Assembly (NCBI RefSeq): GCF_003367245.1
Contig: NZ_QRGR01000012.1
Location: 1-64,000 of the forward strand
Length of the DNA: 64,000 bases
Reading direction: 5' to 3'
Source: Pontibacter diazotrophicus
GTDB lineage: Bacteria; Bacteroidota; Bacteroidia; Cytophagales; Hymenobacteraceae
Part shown: positions 9,054 to 17,595 of the stretch, in pieces
Layout of the letters: every line of letters begins with the position of its first letter
Numbering within the stretch: position 1 is the stretch's first letter
Notes under the pieces: model-generated
The model's database searches: none
What the model saw: only the letters and a program-made list of their open reading frames with translations
Told to the model about the DNA's origin: nothing
Made by a program: the position numbers and the translations under genes

Positions 9054-9995
9054 ATGAAAATGAGAGCATGTCTTTTGATGGTATTTGTCCTGGCGTATAC
9101 GACCTGTTTCAGCCAGAACAACTTTGAAGTCATCACTTCTGATGTAGACCTTTTCTGGAAAGCCTTTGCAAAACTTGAAAGCGCTGCAAGCAAAGAAGAT
9201 TCAATAAATATTCTGGAAGAGGAATATATAGCGAAAGGCTCACCGGGTGTCAGTCAATTTACGCCCGGACGCATTCGTAATGCTGCCTATTTGCAGAAAG
9301 TGATCAACACACATCCTGCCTATTATACACAGTTGCGTGAGCACTCCCACAAATTGAAGGAAGCTGTACCCAAAATGGAAGCAAGCTATAAACGCTTACA
9401 GCAGATTTACCCAGCCACCAGCATACCGAGGGTCTATTTTGTAATTGGAGCGATGAACTCAGCAGGTACCATTGCAGATGATCCGGTAATTGGGGTAGAT
9501 ATGTTTGGCTTATACCCTACCACACCGACGGAGGAACTTAGTAACTGGCATAAAGCAGTACTAAAGCCAATGGATCAGATAGACCTCGTAGTCATGCATG
9601 AAATTGTGCATATTCTGCAAAGTGGCAGTGCTGATAACAGTGAATCTTTATTAAGTAAAATTATCGGTGAGGGGGCAGCTGATTTTGTCTCAGCATTAGC
9701 AGCTAGTGGACACATCAACAAGCATTTTCACAGCTATGGAGACAAGCACGAGAAGGAACTGTGGGAAGAATTTAAGGTGCAAATGGCCCAGAAAGATTTA
9801 AGCAACTGGTTATACAATGGCGAAAAAATCAAAGACAGACCAGCAGATTTGGGATATTATATGGGCTACAAGATTTGTGAGGCCTACTATAACAGCACGA
9901 AGGATAAACAACAGGCAATTTATGACATCCTGAACATAAAGGACTACAACAGCTTTATGGAGAAGAGTGGTTACGCGCTGAAATTTAACCAGTAG
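9054..9995 (+). CDS. Exported zinc-metallopeptidase-like protein, DUF2268-type
   Basis: 313-residue protein with an N-terminal signal peptide (about 1-21, ending TTCFSQ). A zincin motif HEIVH occupies 182-186, and GEGAADF at 205-211 supplies a plausible third ligand (Glu206) at the spacing seen in gluzincins. This resembles the DUF2268 family of predicted Zn-dependent proteases, which in Bacteroidota is usually periplasmic. No substrate can be inferred. The gene stands alone and is followed by a good intrinsic terminator. Alternative reading: an inactive relative of GldB-type envelope proteins, which share fold features; the intact HExxH argues for activity. Confidence 0.65.
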   Translation: MKMRACLLMVFVLAYTTCFSQNNFEVITSDVDLFWKAFAKLESAASKEDSINILEEEYIAKGSPGVSQFTPGRIRNAAYLQKVINTHPAYYTQLREHSHKLKEAVPKMEASYKRLQQIYPATSIPRVYFVIGAMNSAGTIADDPVIGVDMFGLYPTTPTEELSNWHKAVLKPMDQIDLVVMHEIVHILQSGSADNSESLLSKIIGEGAADFVSALAASGHINKHFHSYGDKHEKELWEEFKVQMAQKDLSNWLYNGEKIKDRPADLGYYMGYKICEAYYNSTKDKQQAIYDILNIKDYNSFMEKSGYALKFNQ

Positions 9996-10070
9996 TTGAT
10001 GTTATCTTGCACCAGGGCATACGTTCAGAACCTTTAACTATTTCTGTAACCTATATATTCCCCATTTTTC

Positions 10071-10102
10071 GGGCACTTGCTGATGAAAGCAGTGCCCTTT
10101 TT
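10071..10102 (+). terminator. Intrinsic terminator after the DUF2268-type gene
   Basis: Stem gggcacttgc / gcagtgccc (one bulged T) with a 9-base loop, followed immediately by five T residues (10098-10102). It lies 76 bases after the stop codon at 9995. Confidence 0.75.
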
Positions 10103-10167
10103 CATTCTTCTGCGCGTAGGGCACACTGCTGTACTTCGGCTATTAAAGAGCAAGTTTGGAAACTATA

Positions 10168-10199
10168 TTTTACCAATTAGGCACATAAGCGTATCTTTG
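10168..10199 (+). promoter_or_regulatory. Bacteroidota-type promoter of the thioesterase gene
   Basis: TATCTTTG at 10192-10199 matches TAnnTTTG exactly. TTTA at 10168-10171 lies 20 bases upstream as an imperfect -33 element. The start codon of the thioesterase is 23 bases downstream. Confidence 0.55.
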
Positions 10200-10222
10200 C
10201 GGCATCAAACAAGCATAACAAA

Positions 10223-10774
10223 ATGCGTAAATCCAAAAAAGTACAAGACTCTTACGTCATCATGACGGAGCTGGTGTTGCCAAACGACACAAACACGCTG
10301 CATAACCTGATGGGCGGCCGCATGATGCACTGGATGGACATCGTGTCTGCCATCTCAGCTCAAAGGCACTCCAACCGAATTGTAGTAACTGCCTCTGTAG
10401 ATAATGTTTCTTTCTCTGAAAGTATAAAGCTGGGCAATGTGGTGACACTGGAGGCTAAGGTAACACGCGCCTTTAACTCCTCTATGGAAGTACACATTGT
10501 GGTGTATGCCGAGGATATACCAAGTGGCAAAAAGGTAATGTCGAACCAGGCATTTTTCACCTTTGTAGCCGTGGATCAGCTAGGAAACCCTATTGATGTG
10601 CCGGAGGCAATACCAGAAACAGAAGAAGAAATCAAGCTTTATGAAGGAGCACTCCGTAGGCGCCAGTTGCGCCTCGTACTGGCGGGCCGCATGAAACCAA
10701 GTGAAGCAAAGGAGCTTAAATCCATCTTCGAGATTAAGGAAGACGCACAGGGTGGCGTAGACAAAGTAAAGTAA
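10223..10774 (+). CDS. Acyl-CoA thioesterase, hotdog fold
   Basis: 183-residue cytoplasmic thioesterase of the YciA/BFIT type that hydrolyses acyl-CoA to free acid and CoA. The diagnostic hotdog segment is LHNLMGGRMMHWMD (about 27-40): the family has N-x-x-G-G followed by the catalytic Asp/His pocket residues. VDNVSFSESIKLGNVVTLEAKV follows as the central strand region. The C-terminal 40 residues are charged and helical. The next gene starts 5 bases downstream, so the two form an operon. Substrate chain length cannot be read from the sequence. Confidence 0.87.
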   Translation: MRKSKKVQDSYVIMTELVLPNDTNTLHNLMGGRMMHWMDIVSAISAQRHSNRIVVTASVDNVSFSESIKLGNVVTLEAKVTRAFNSSMEVHIVVYAEDIPSGKKVMSNQAFFTFVAVDQLGNPIDVPEAIPETEEEIKLYEGALRRRQLRLVLAGRMKPSEAKELKSIFEIKEDAQGGVDKVK

Positions 10775-10779
10775 AAATT

Positions 10780-11439
10780 ATGGCAGGCTTACAGGCAGAT
10801 AATATTAATCCGGAGTTCTTAAGAAACTTTATCACGGAAACCATTTATGTGGTGGAGGGTGATGTTGCCGCCGTGCCTTCCTTGCCGCCTGCTGTCTCAA
10901 CAGCGCCTCCTGCTCCTGAGGAAGAAAGAACTGCAGCAGAAACCAAGCCTGAGACCGCCGTTAAGAACCTGATAACTGACCACGCGCCTGTAGCGACGCC
11001 ACAAATTCCAAAGTCTCCTGATGCCGCTGCGGCAGTAGCAAAAGCTGTTGAAAAATATGATATAGCAGGCGCTAATGCCAAAGGAGTAGTTGTGCTGGTA
11101 ACCTTGCCTGACGATGAATTTAATAAGCTGCCACAGTTGCAGTTTCTGCAGAAGATATTAGGGGCTATTGGACTTCAGCCTGCCGGCGTGGCTTATGTGA
11201 ACAATAAAACAGGTGCTACTGCCCTGTTCGAAGACCTGCAGCAAGCGCTACAGGTAAACTATATTATCAGTTTCGCTAGCCGCCTGGACACAACGCTACC
11301 CCATGACAAGTTCACGCTTTACCATCCGGTGATGGTGGGTGATGTGCCGGTTGTTTTCTCTCAGGCCCTCTCCATGCTGGAGACGGATATGGAGCATAAG
11401 AAAAAGCTTTGGGGTGCCCTGCAACAGGTGTTTTTGTAG
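10780..11439 (+). CDS. Unknown protein with low-complexity linker and a C-terminal alpha/beta domain
   Basis: 219 residues, not firmly recognised. Residues 1-30 are a short helix-like start (INPEFLRNFITETIYVV); 31-95 is a Pro/Ala/Glu-rich linker, probably disordered; 105-219 is a compact alpha/beta domain with VVVLVTLPDDEF, a helix, AGVAYVNN, IISF and a C-terminal KKLWGALQQVF. The layout of the last domain (hydrophobic strand, LP, helix, then a terminal L-W-x-x-L) resembles the HolD psi subunit of DNA polymerase III, which has a uracil-glycosylase-like fold. That is a weak structural guess, not an assignment. It is co-transcribed with the thioesterase. Confidence 0.55.
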   Translation: MAGLQADNINPEFLRNFITETIYVVEGDVAAVPSLPPAVSTAPPAPEEERTAAETKPETAVKNLITDHAPVATPQIPKSPDAAAAVAKAVEKYDIAGANAKGVVVLVTLPDDEFNKLPQLQFLQKILGAIGLQPAGVAYVNNKTGATALFEDLQQALQVNYIISFASRLDTTLPHDKFTLYHPVMVGDVPVVFSQALSMLETDMEHKKKLWGALQQVFL

Positions 11440-11539
11440 AGAGGCACCTTCCCAAGCTTTTCCTGATAAGGAAGAGAAGGATCTAAAGTAGATAGACTTT
11501 TACCAGGTTTTACACAAGACAACATCTACGCAGAAATTA

Positions 11540-11690
11540 GTCCCAGCGGGACGATCTGTCACTAGAGATCGATTCGCACTTGTTCTTTAGCTCCAGAGGA
11601 GCGACTTGTTTAGAATGCTTTCACAGAACGCTCCTCTGGAGCTAAGGTGACTCTTTGTTAAAGCCTATTAACAGATCGTCCCGCTGGGAC
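11540..11690. repeat. Nested REP-like inverted repeat element
   Basis: Two pairs of perfect inverted repeats are nested. The outer pair is 20 bases: gtcccagcgggacgatctgt (11540-11559) and its complement at 11671-11690. The inner pair is 17 bases: ttagctccagaggagcg (11587-11603) and its complement at 11629-11645. Each arm is itself a small hairpin (GTCCC-AGC-GGGAC and GCTCC-AGA-GGAGC), as in bacterial REP/BIME sequences mobilised by RAYT transposases. It lies in a 352-base gap between convergent genes, a typical REP location. No RAYT gene is in the window. Confidence 0.75.
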
Positions 11691-11704
11691 TGTAGCATAC
11701 CCAT

Positions 11705-11747
11705 AAAAAGCAGCGGCCTTCCCATACAGGAAAGGCCGCTGCTTTTT
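11705..11747. terminator. Bidirectional terminator between convergent genes
   Basis: Perfect 16-bp stem aaaaagcagcggcctt (11705-11720) / aaggccgctgcttttt (11732-11747) with an 11-base loop. A-run on one side and T-run on the other allow termination in both directions, serving the unknown gene ending at 11439 and the TlpA-like gene ending at 11792. Confidence 0.85.
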
Positions 11748-11791
11748 ATGATCATTAGCCTGTTGTTCTGAAGATAACAGACTATGATAAT

Positions 11792-12910
11792 CTAGTCTAA
11801 TAAAGAAGCTAACTTTTGCTCTAGCTCTGGTCCTCTCAATCCTTTTGCAATAATCTTTCCTTCCGGATCAATGAGTACTGTCTGTGGAATAGCTGTCACA
11901 TTGTACAGGGTGGCGGCGCTGCTTTCCCAACCTTGCAGGTCAGAAACGTGCGGCCAGGTAAGTTTATCTTTCTCGATTGCCTGTAGCCATTTGTCCCTCG
12001 ACTGGTCAAGAGACACACCAAAAATCTCAAAGCCTTCGCCTTTGTTTTTGTAGGCGTTGTACATCCTCACCACGTTCGGGTTCTCCTGGCGGCAAGGACC
12101 GCACCAGCTGGCCCAGAAGTCAATCAGAACATACTTTCCTCGCAGCGATGAAAGAGACTTAGAGCCTCCATCCGGCGTAGGGAGCGATATATCGGGAGCA
12201 GTCTGACCTACAGCCGTGTTACGGAAAGGCTTCAGTCGCTCATTCAGCAAAGTAGTGTACTTAGAATCTGGAATATTCTTGTTGAACAAGGTTGACATAC
12301 TGTCTGCGAAAGCAAAGTCATTGGTTGGATCCACGAGGCTGGCAGTACCAAAAGCGGAAACAACAGAGTTTGGGTGCTGCGCGATAAAGTTTTTAACCTG
12401 GTTCTGCATTACAACAAAATCCTGACGGACCTGCTCCGCCTCTGCTGTTTTGCCTTCCTGCATCGCCTTTTTGAACTGCTCTTCCAGCTCCATCTGCTTT
12501 AGGCGCGTCTCATTTACCAGCTTGTTCAGTTCAAGGAAGAGCTTAGTGTCTTCGGAGCCCTCTACTTTTACTGTGCCATTCATGTCCTCCGCATCGGCCT
12601 CCACACTTATCTGGCCTTTATCCAATACCAGCATCAATCCGTTCTGCTGGTCCCTTGCAATGCGATAAAAAGTTGGCTCAGACACATTCCCTTCAAAGGT
12701 AAAGGTACCATCTGCGGAAATTTGTGCGGTATCGCGGGCCTCAAACTGCACCTCGCCTAACTCATAGAGGTAAATAGGGCCTGAGGCTGCATTGTTCAGC
12801 TTGCCTTTGATGGTATAACCCTCACCGCCGTTAGAGGCAGATTTATTTCCCTGGCAACCTGCAAGCACAACAACAGCTGAGGCAACTGCCGCTATATTCT
12901 TTAATCTCAT
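11792..12910 (-). CDS. DUF4369-thioredoxin lipoprotein, TlpA/ResA-like
   Basis: 372-residue envelope thiol-disulfide oxidoreductase. The lipobox VVLAGC places acylated Cys at 19. Residues 30-130 form the DUF4369 domain, 130-180 a charged helical linker, and 235-372 a thioredoxin fold with FWASWCGPCRQENP, active-site cysteines 270 and 273, and the cis-Pro loop AIPQTVLID. Such proteins are abundant in Bacteroidota and reduce periplasmic disulfides or maintain apocytochromes. It follows gatB by 12 bases on the same strand, so it is probably the last gene of an alaS-gatB operon, although its function has no clear link to translation. Confidence 0.88.
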   Translation of the reverse strand: MRLKNIAAVASAVVVLAGCQGNKSASNGGEGYTIKGKLNNAASGPIYLYELGEVQFEARDTAQISADGTFTFEGNVSEPTFYRIARDQQNGLMLVLDKGQISVEADAEDMNGTVKVEGSEDTKLFLELNKLVNETRLKQMELEEQFKKAMQEGKTAEAEQVRQDFVVMQNQVKNFIAQHPNSVVSAFGTASLVDPTNDFAFADSMSTLFNKNIPDSKYTTLLNERLKPFRNTAVGQTAPDISLPTPDGGSKSLSSLRGKYVLIDFWASWCGPCRQENPNVVRMYNAYKNKGEGFEIFGVSLDQSRDKWLQAIEKDKLTWPHVSDLQGWESSAATLYNVTAIPQTVLIDPEGKIIAKGLRGPELEQKLASLLD

Positions 12911-12922
12911 ATTAATGGGTAT

Positions 12923-14380
12923 TTAAGCATTTAGACTTTCGCGAAGCAGCTTGTTTGCTACCTTAGGGTCAGCCTTTCCTTTCGTTTTCTTCATTATCTC
13001 TCCCATAAACATGCCAATTAGTGACTGTTTGCCTGCTTTATATTCTTCTACCTTCGCAGGGTTTTCAGATAACACACCTTGTACAATCTGTCCCAACTCG
13101 TCAGAGTCTGACTCCTGCAGCAGGTTCTGCTCCTCGGCCACTTGCTGTGCCGTAGTATCAGGGTGCTGCAACATGTATGGGTAAATCTGTTTGGAAGCGA
13201 TGGAGTGGCTTACCTTATTCTCATCTACTAAAGCGATTATCTGGGCGATTTGTTCCGGAGCCAGCGGAAAGTCTCTCATGTGTAGCTGCAACTCGTTCAG
13301 GTAAGACTTTACCGGGCCCATCATCCAGTTGGAGGCTGCCTTGTAGTTCTTCGTATGGTTACAAAGCTCCTCAAAGTACAAAGCAATTCCCTTCTCATCG
13401 GTGAGCACGGTTGCATCATACTCCGGCAAGCCGAACTCACCCACAAAGCGTGCGTAAAGGTCCTGAGGCAGACTTGGCATTTCAACTTTAATCTGCTCCA
13501 GCCATTCTTTCTCAATTACCAGGGGCTGCAGGTCAGGCTCCGGGAAGTAGCGGTAGTCGTTCATGGTTTCTTTTGAACGCTGCGCTGTGGTGGTGCCGGT
13601 GTTAGCATCAAAGCCGCGTGTTTCGCCCTCTACCTTTTCACCGCGCTCCAGAATAGCAATCTGGCGCTCGATTTCATGTTCGATGGCACGCTGCACGTTG
13701 CGGAAAGAGTTCATGTTCTTCACCTCCACTTTGGTACCGTATATCTCCGCGCCTTTCAGCATCACTGATACGTTGGCATCGCAGCGCAAAGAACCTTCTT
13801 CCATGTTACCATCGCATATTTCGAGGTATTCTACCAGGCGCTTGATTTCGGTCAGGTAGTTATAGGCCTCAACAGAATCTCTGATATCAGGCTCTGATAC
13901 AATTTCGATCAGCGGTACGCCGGCCCGATTAAGGTCTACAAGGGTTTCTATCTCTCCGGGTAAGTGCATGGACTTACCGGCATCTTCCTCCATATGGATG
14001 CGGGTGATGCCGATGCGCTTGTCCGTGTTCTCTGCATTTTTCACCACCAGGTGCCCGTGTGTGCAGACAGGGGTTTTGTCCTGCGTAATCTGGTATCCCT
14101 TTGGAAGGTCCGGGTAAAAATAATTTTTACGCGCAAACACATTATAGCGTGTGATTTCGCAGTTGGTGGCAAGGCCCATTTTGATGGCCATTTCCACTAC
14201 TTTTTTATTGACGCGGGGTAAAGTTCCCGGGTGGCCTAGTGTAATCACACTCAGGTTGGTATTCGGCAGCATACCATATTCTGTTGAGTCTGCAGCGTAA
14301 GCTTTACTTTCCGTTAGGAGCTGCGCGTGCACTTCTAAACCAATAACTGCCTGATATTTATTTCTTATCTCTTTATCCAT
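12923..14380 (-). CDS. gatB: Asp-tRNA(Asn)/Glu-tRNA(Gln) amidotransferase subunit B
   Basis: GatB is the kinase/tRNA-binding subunit of the GatCAB complex, which converts Glu-tRNA(Gln) and Asp-tRNA(Asn) to the amidated forms. 485 residues, full length for the family. The N-terminal cradle has VIGLEVHAQL (13-22); VEVKNMNSFRNVQRAIEHEIERQ marks the central conserved block; the C-terminal YqeY-like helical domain ends in KGKADPKVANKLLRE. gatA and gatC are not adjacent. The start lies 15 bases after the alaS stop, so gatB is translated in the same transcript, grouping two translation genes. Confidence 0.96.
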   Translation of the reverse strand: MDKEIRNKYQAVIGLEVHAQLLTESKAYAADSTEYGMLPNTNLSVITLGHPGTLPRVNKKVVEMAIKMGLATNCEITRYNVFARKNYFYPDLPKGYQITQDKTPVCTHGHLVVKNAENTDKRIGITRIHMEEDAGKSMHLPGEIETLVDLNRAGVPLIEIVSEPDIRDSVEAYNYLTEIKRLVEYLEICDGNMEEGSLRCDANVSVMLKGAEIYGTKVEVKNMNSFRNVQRAIEHEIERQIAILERGEKVEGETRGFDANTGTTTAQRSKETMNDYRYFPEPDLQPLVIEKEWLEQIKVEMPSLPQDLYARFVGEFGLPEYDATVLTDEKGIALYFEELCNHTKNYKAASNWMMGPVKSYLNELQLHMRDFPLAPEQIAQIIALVDENKVSHSIASKQIYPYMLQHPDTTAQQVAEEQNLLQESDSDELGQIVQGVLSENPAKVEEYKAGKQSLIGMFMGEIMKKTKGKADPKVANKLLRESLNA

Positions 14381-14395
14381 CTGTTTATGTACAGA

Positions 14396-17032
14396 TTATA
14401 TTTTTAACGAATTCTTTATCAATTCCAATGCTTTGGCTGGTACCGCCTGTAAACCAGCGGAGTCTTTACCTCCTGCTGTGGCATAAAACGGCTGACCGCC
14501 CCCGCCGCCTTTTATTTCTTTGGCCAGGTCACGCACCAGTTGGCTGGCGTTCAGGCTCTTTTCTGACACCAGGTTGTCTGACAGCATCACTGCAATCTGG
14601 GGTTTGCCGTCAATCTCAGCAGCCAGTACCAGCACCAGGTTATCTACCACCTGCCGCATATCAAAGGCCAGCTTCTTCAGGTGGTCAGAACTGCTTACCT
14701 CTACCTGTTCTGCCACAAAATTCACGCCATCCAGCTGTTGTGCCTGTTGCACCAGGCTGTCTTTCAGGCTGCTTAACTGCTTCAGCTCAAAATGCTCCAG
14801 TTGCTTCTGCAGCACCTTATAATCCTCCTGTAGCTTTTGCACGGCTCCTGAAAGGTTGCTTTGTGTGCCCACTACTTCCCGAACGGCATGCAGTTCGTTT
14901 AAGTGTTGCTGCACATAGTCTTCTGCCACTGTGGCGGTAACAGCCTCTATACGGCGTACACCTGCCGCTACGGAGCTTTCAGATACAATTTTAAAGTAGC
15001 CTATCTGGCCGGTATTGTACACGTGCGTTCCGCCGCACAACTCTACCGAATGCTCCCGGTCGAAAGCGATGACACGAACAAACTCACCATACTTTTCTCC
15101 GAACAAAGCCATAGCGCCCATGCCTTTTGCATCGGCAATAGGCGTGTTGCGCTGCTCTTCCAGCGGAATACTTTGGCGGATGCGCTCGTTCACGATATGC
15201 TCAATCTCGCGCAGCTGTGCTTCCTCCACCTTTGCAAAGTGAGAGAAGTCAAAGCGTAATAGCTTTTCGCTCACAAGAGATCCACGCTGCTGCACATGGT
15301 CACCTAATACTTTTCTTAAAGCAGCATGCAGTAAGTGCGTAGCAGAGTGGTTCTTACGGATAAAGTTGCGACGTTCTGCATCTACCTGGCTTTTAAACTC
15401 TGCTTCTACGTTTTGTGGCAGCTTGGCCGTAATGTGCAGTATCAGGTCGTTTTCCTTTTTCGTGTCCAGCACTTCAATCTGCTCCGTTTCAGAGATGAGG
15501 TAACCGGTGTCACCGATCTGTCCACCGCTCTCTGCATAGAAAGGTGTCTGATCCAGTACAAGATGGTACTCGCTTTTGTTCTTAGTTTTCACCTGGCGAT
15601 AACGCACGATATGGGAAGTAGCCTCATCCCGGTCATAACCCACAAATTCTGTTGTCACATCCGGTTGCACCACTACCCAGTCGCTTTGCTCAGAGGCAGA
15701 GGCGTTGCGGGAGCGGTTTTTCTGCTGCTCCATTTCTACACTGAAGCCAGCTTCATCCACTTTCAGGCCTTTCTCACGGGCAATAAGGGCAGTCAGGTCC
15801 AGCGGGAAACCGAAGGTATCATATAGTTCGAAGGCTGTTTTGCCGTCGATGGTGTTGTTGTTCTCTTTAAACTTCTCTTCCAGGGCATCCAGGCGCTTCA
15901 GACCGTTGTCGAGGGTGCGCAGGAATGCATTTTCCTCCTCCTCTATCACACGCTGTACAAAGCTTAACTGCTGCTTCAGTTCAGGGAAAACGTGCGCCAT
16001 CTGGTCCGCCAGTACCTCGGCCAACTTATACAGGAAGGGCTTCTTAAAGTCGAGGAAGGTAAAGCCATATCGTACAGCACGACGCAGGATACGGCGAATT
16101 ACGTAACCCGCCTTGTTGTTGGAAGGCAACTGCCCATCCGTAATAGCAAAGGCAATGGCCCGGATATGGTCGGCCATCACGCGGATAGCAATATCTGCTT
16201 TCTCGTTCTCGCCGTACTTCAGCCCAGCTTCGCCTGCAATGAACTGAATCAATGGCTGGAAAACGTCGGTGTCGTAGTTCGAGCGTTTCTGCTGAATAGC
16301 CATACACAAACGCTCGAAGCCCATACCTGTATCTACATGCTGGGCAGGCAGTTTCACCAAAGATCCATCAGCCAGTCGGTTGAACTCCATGAATACGTTG
16401 TTCCAGATTTCCACTACCTGCGGGTGGTCGTTATTCACAAGGTCTTTCCCCGGCACCTGCGCGATCTCTTCTTCAGAGCGAAGGTCGATGTGGATTTCAG
16501 AGCAGGGGCCGCAGGGACCGGTATCGCCCATTTCCCAGAAATTGTCTTTCTTGGAACCGAACAGAATGCGGTCTTCCGCAATCATGGTCTTCCAAATATC
16601 ATAAGCATCCTGGTCTTTCTCCAGATTGTCTTTCTCATCTCCCTGGAAAACAGAAACGTATAGCCTGTCTTTAGGCAGCTGGTATACTTCTGTTAAGAGC
16701 TCCCATGCCCAATGCAGCGCTTCCTTTTTAAAGTAATCGCCGAAAGACCAGTTGCCCAGCATCTCAAACATGGTGTGGTGATAGGTGTCGTAGCCTACTT
16801 CCTCCAGGTCGTTGTGCTTGCCACTTACGCGAAGGCACTTCTGCGTATCTGCGATTCGCTTGTAAGGTGCAGGTTTATTTCCTAGGAAATAATCTTTGAA
16901 AGGGGCCATACCGGAATTGATGAACATCAATGTCGGGTCGTCTTTTACCACAAGCGGTGCAGAAGGCACCACCTGATGTTGTTTAGAAGCAAAGAAGTCA
17001 AAAAACTTCTGTCTTATCTCAGCTGAATTCAT
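14396..17032 (-). CDS. alaS: Alanyl-tRNA synthetase
   Basis: Charges tRNA(Ala) with alanine. 878 residues, the normal length of the bacterial enzyme. Order: class II catalytic core (about 1-240, starting with EIRQKFFDFFASKQH), tRNA-recognition domain (about 240-460), editing domain with the zinc motif HSATHLLHAAL and the later CGGTHVYNTGQ, then a coiled-coil segment and the C-Ala domain ending in GGGGGQPFYATAGGKD. All elements for aminoacylation, editing and dimerisation are present. First gene of a transcription unit with gatB and the TlpA-like gene. A divergent merR gene begins 204 bases upstream; the spacer is AT-rich with no recognised leader element. Confidence 0.97.
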   Translation of the reverse strand: MNSAEIRQKFFDFFASKQHQVVPSAPLVVKDDPTLMFINSGMAPFKDYFLGNKPAPYKRIADTQKCLRVSGKHNDLEEVGYDTYHHTMFEMLGNWSFGDYFKKEALHWAWELLTEVYQLPKDRLYVSVFQGDEKDNLEKDQDAYDIWKTMIAEDRILFGSKKDNFWEMGDTGPCGPCSEIHIDLRSEEEIAQVPGKDLVNNDHPQVVEIWNNVFMEFNRLADGSLVKLPAQHVDTGMGFERLCMAIQQKRSNYDTDVFQPLIQFIAGEAGLKYGENEKADIAIRVMADHIRAIAFAITDGQLPSNNKAGYVIRRILRRAVRYGFTFLDFKKPFLYKLAEVLADQMAHVFPELKQQLSFVQRVIEEEENAFLRTLDNGLKRLDALEEKFKENNNTIDGKTAFELYDTFGFPLDLTALIAREKGLKVDEAGFSVEMEQQKNRSRNASASEQSDWVVVQPDVTTEFVGYDRDEATSHIVRYRQVKTKNKSEYHLVLDQTPFYAESGGQIGDTGYLISETEQIEVLDTKKENDLILHITAKLPQNVEAEFKSQVDAERRNFIRKNHSATHLLHAALRKVLGDHVQQRGSLVSEKLLRFDFSHFAKVEEAQLREIEHIVNERIRQSIPLEEQRNTPIADAKGMGAMALFGEKYGEFVRVIAFDREHSVELCGGTHVYNTGQIGYFKIVSESSVAAGVRRIEAVTATVAEDYVQQHLNELHAVREVVGTQSNLSGAVQKLQEDYKVLQKQLEHFELKQLSSLKDSLVQQAQQLDGVNFVAEQVEVSSSDHLKKLAFDMRQVVDNLVLVLAAEIDGKPQIAVMLSDNLVSEKSLNASQLVRDLAKEIKGGGGGQPFYATAGGKDSAGLQAVPAKALELIKNSLKI

Positions 17033-17235
17033 GTATGAGTATTAAGCCTTTAGATACAAAGTGCTGTACTTGTTGTTTAATAACAAAAAATAACGAATTT
17101 TTGCCTTACAGAATCCCACCTGATGGGCCGTGTCTGGAAAGCTCATTAGAGGCAAAAGTAGCATAAATTAGCCGTAATCAGTAGCATCAGTGCAAAAATT
17201 AGTACTGGAACTACCCTAAATATAGAAGAAAAGCA

Positions 17236-17583
17236 ATGCCTTATAAAGAAAAAGAAATCGAGAAACAGTACTACAGTATAGGTGAAGTAGCTGCCCAGTT
17301 TGACGTTGCCCCTTCCCTTATCCGCTTCTGGGAAACTGAATTTGAGCAACTGAAGCCTAAAAAAAATAAGAAAGGCAATCGGCAGTATACGCCCAAAGAC
17401 ATAGAGAACCTGCGCACTGTGTACCATCTTGTAAAAGAGCGTGGCTATACCATTCAGGGAGCCAAGGAGATGATGAAGAACAAGTCGGTGCAGACAAAAG
17501 ATAAGATTGAGATCATTGAATCGCTTGAGAAAGTGAAAGCTTTCTTACAGGGCATCAAGAATCAGTTGAACACAAAAGCATAA
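17236..17583 (+). CDS. MerR-family transcriptional regulator
   Basis: 115-residue DNA-binding protein. The winged helix-turn-helix spans residues 13-50 (YYSIGEVAAQFDVAPSLIRFW), the wing ends at RQYTPKDI and a helix continues (TVYHLVKERGYTIQGAKEMM). The C-terminal 30 residues are a short coiled coil for dimerisation; no cysteine-rich or ligand-binding domain follows, so this is a short MerR of the kind widely conserved next to dprA or lytic transglycosylase genes in Bacteroidota. The inducer is unknown. It is followed 12 bases later by dprA, so the two may be co-regulated. Confidence 0.85.
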   Translation: MPYKEKEIEKQYYSIGEVAAQFDVAPSLIRFWETEFEQLKPKKNKKGNRQYTPKDIENLRTVYHLVKERGYTIQGAKEMMKNKSVQTKDKIEIIESLEKVKAFLQGIKNQLNTKA

Positions 17584-17595
17584 TCCCCTCGTACG

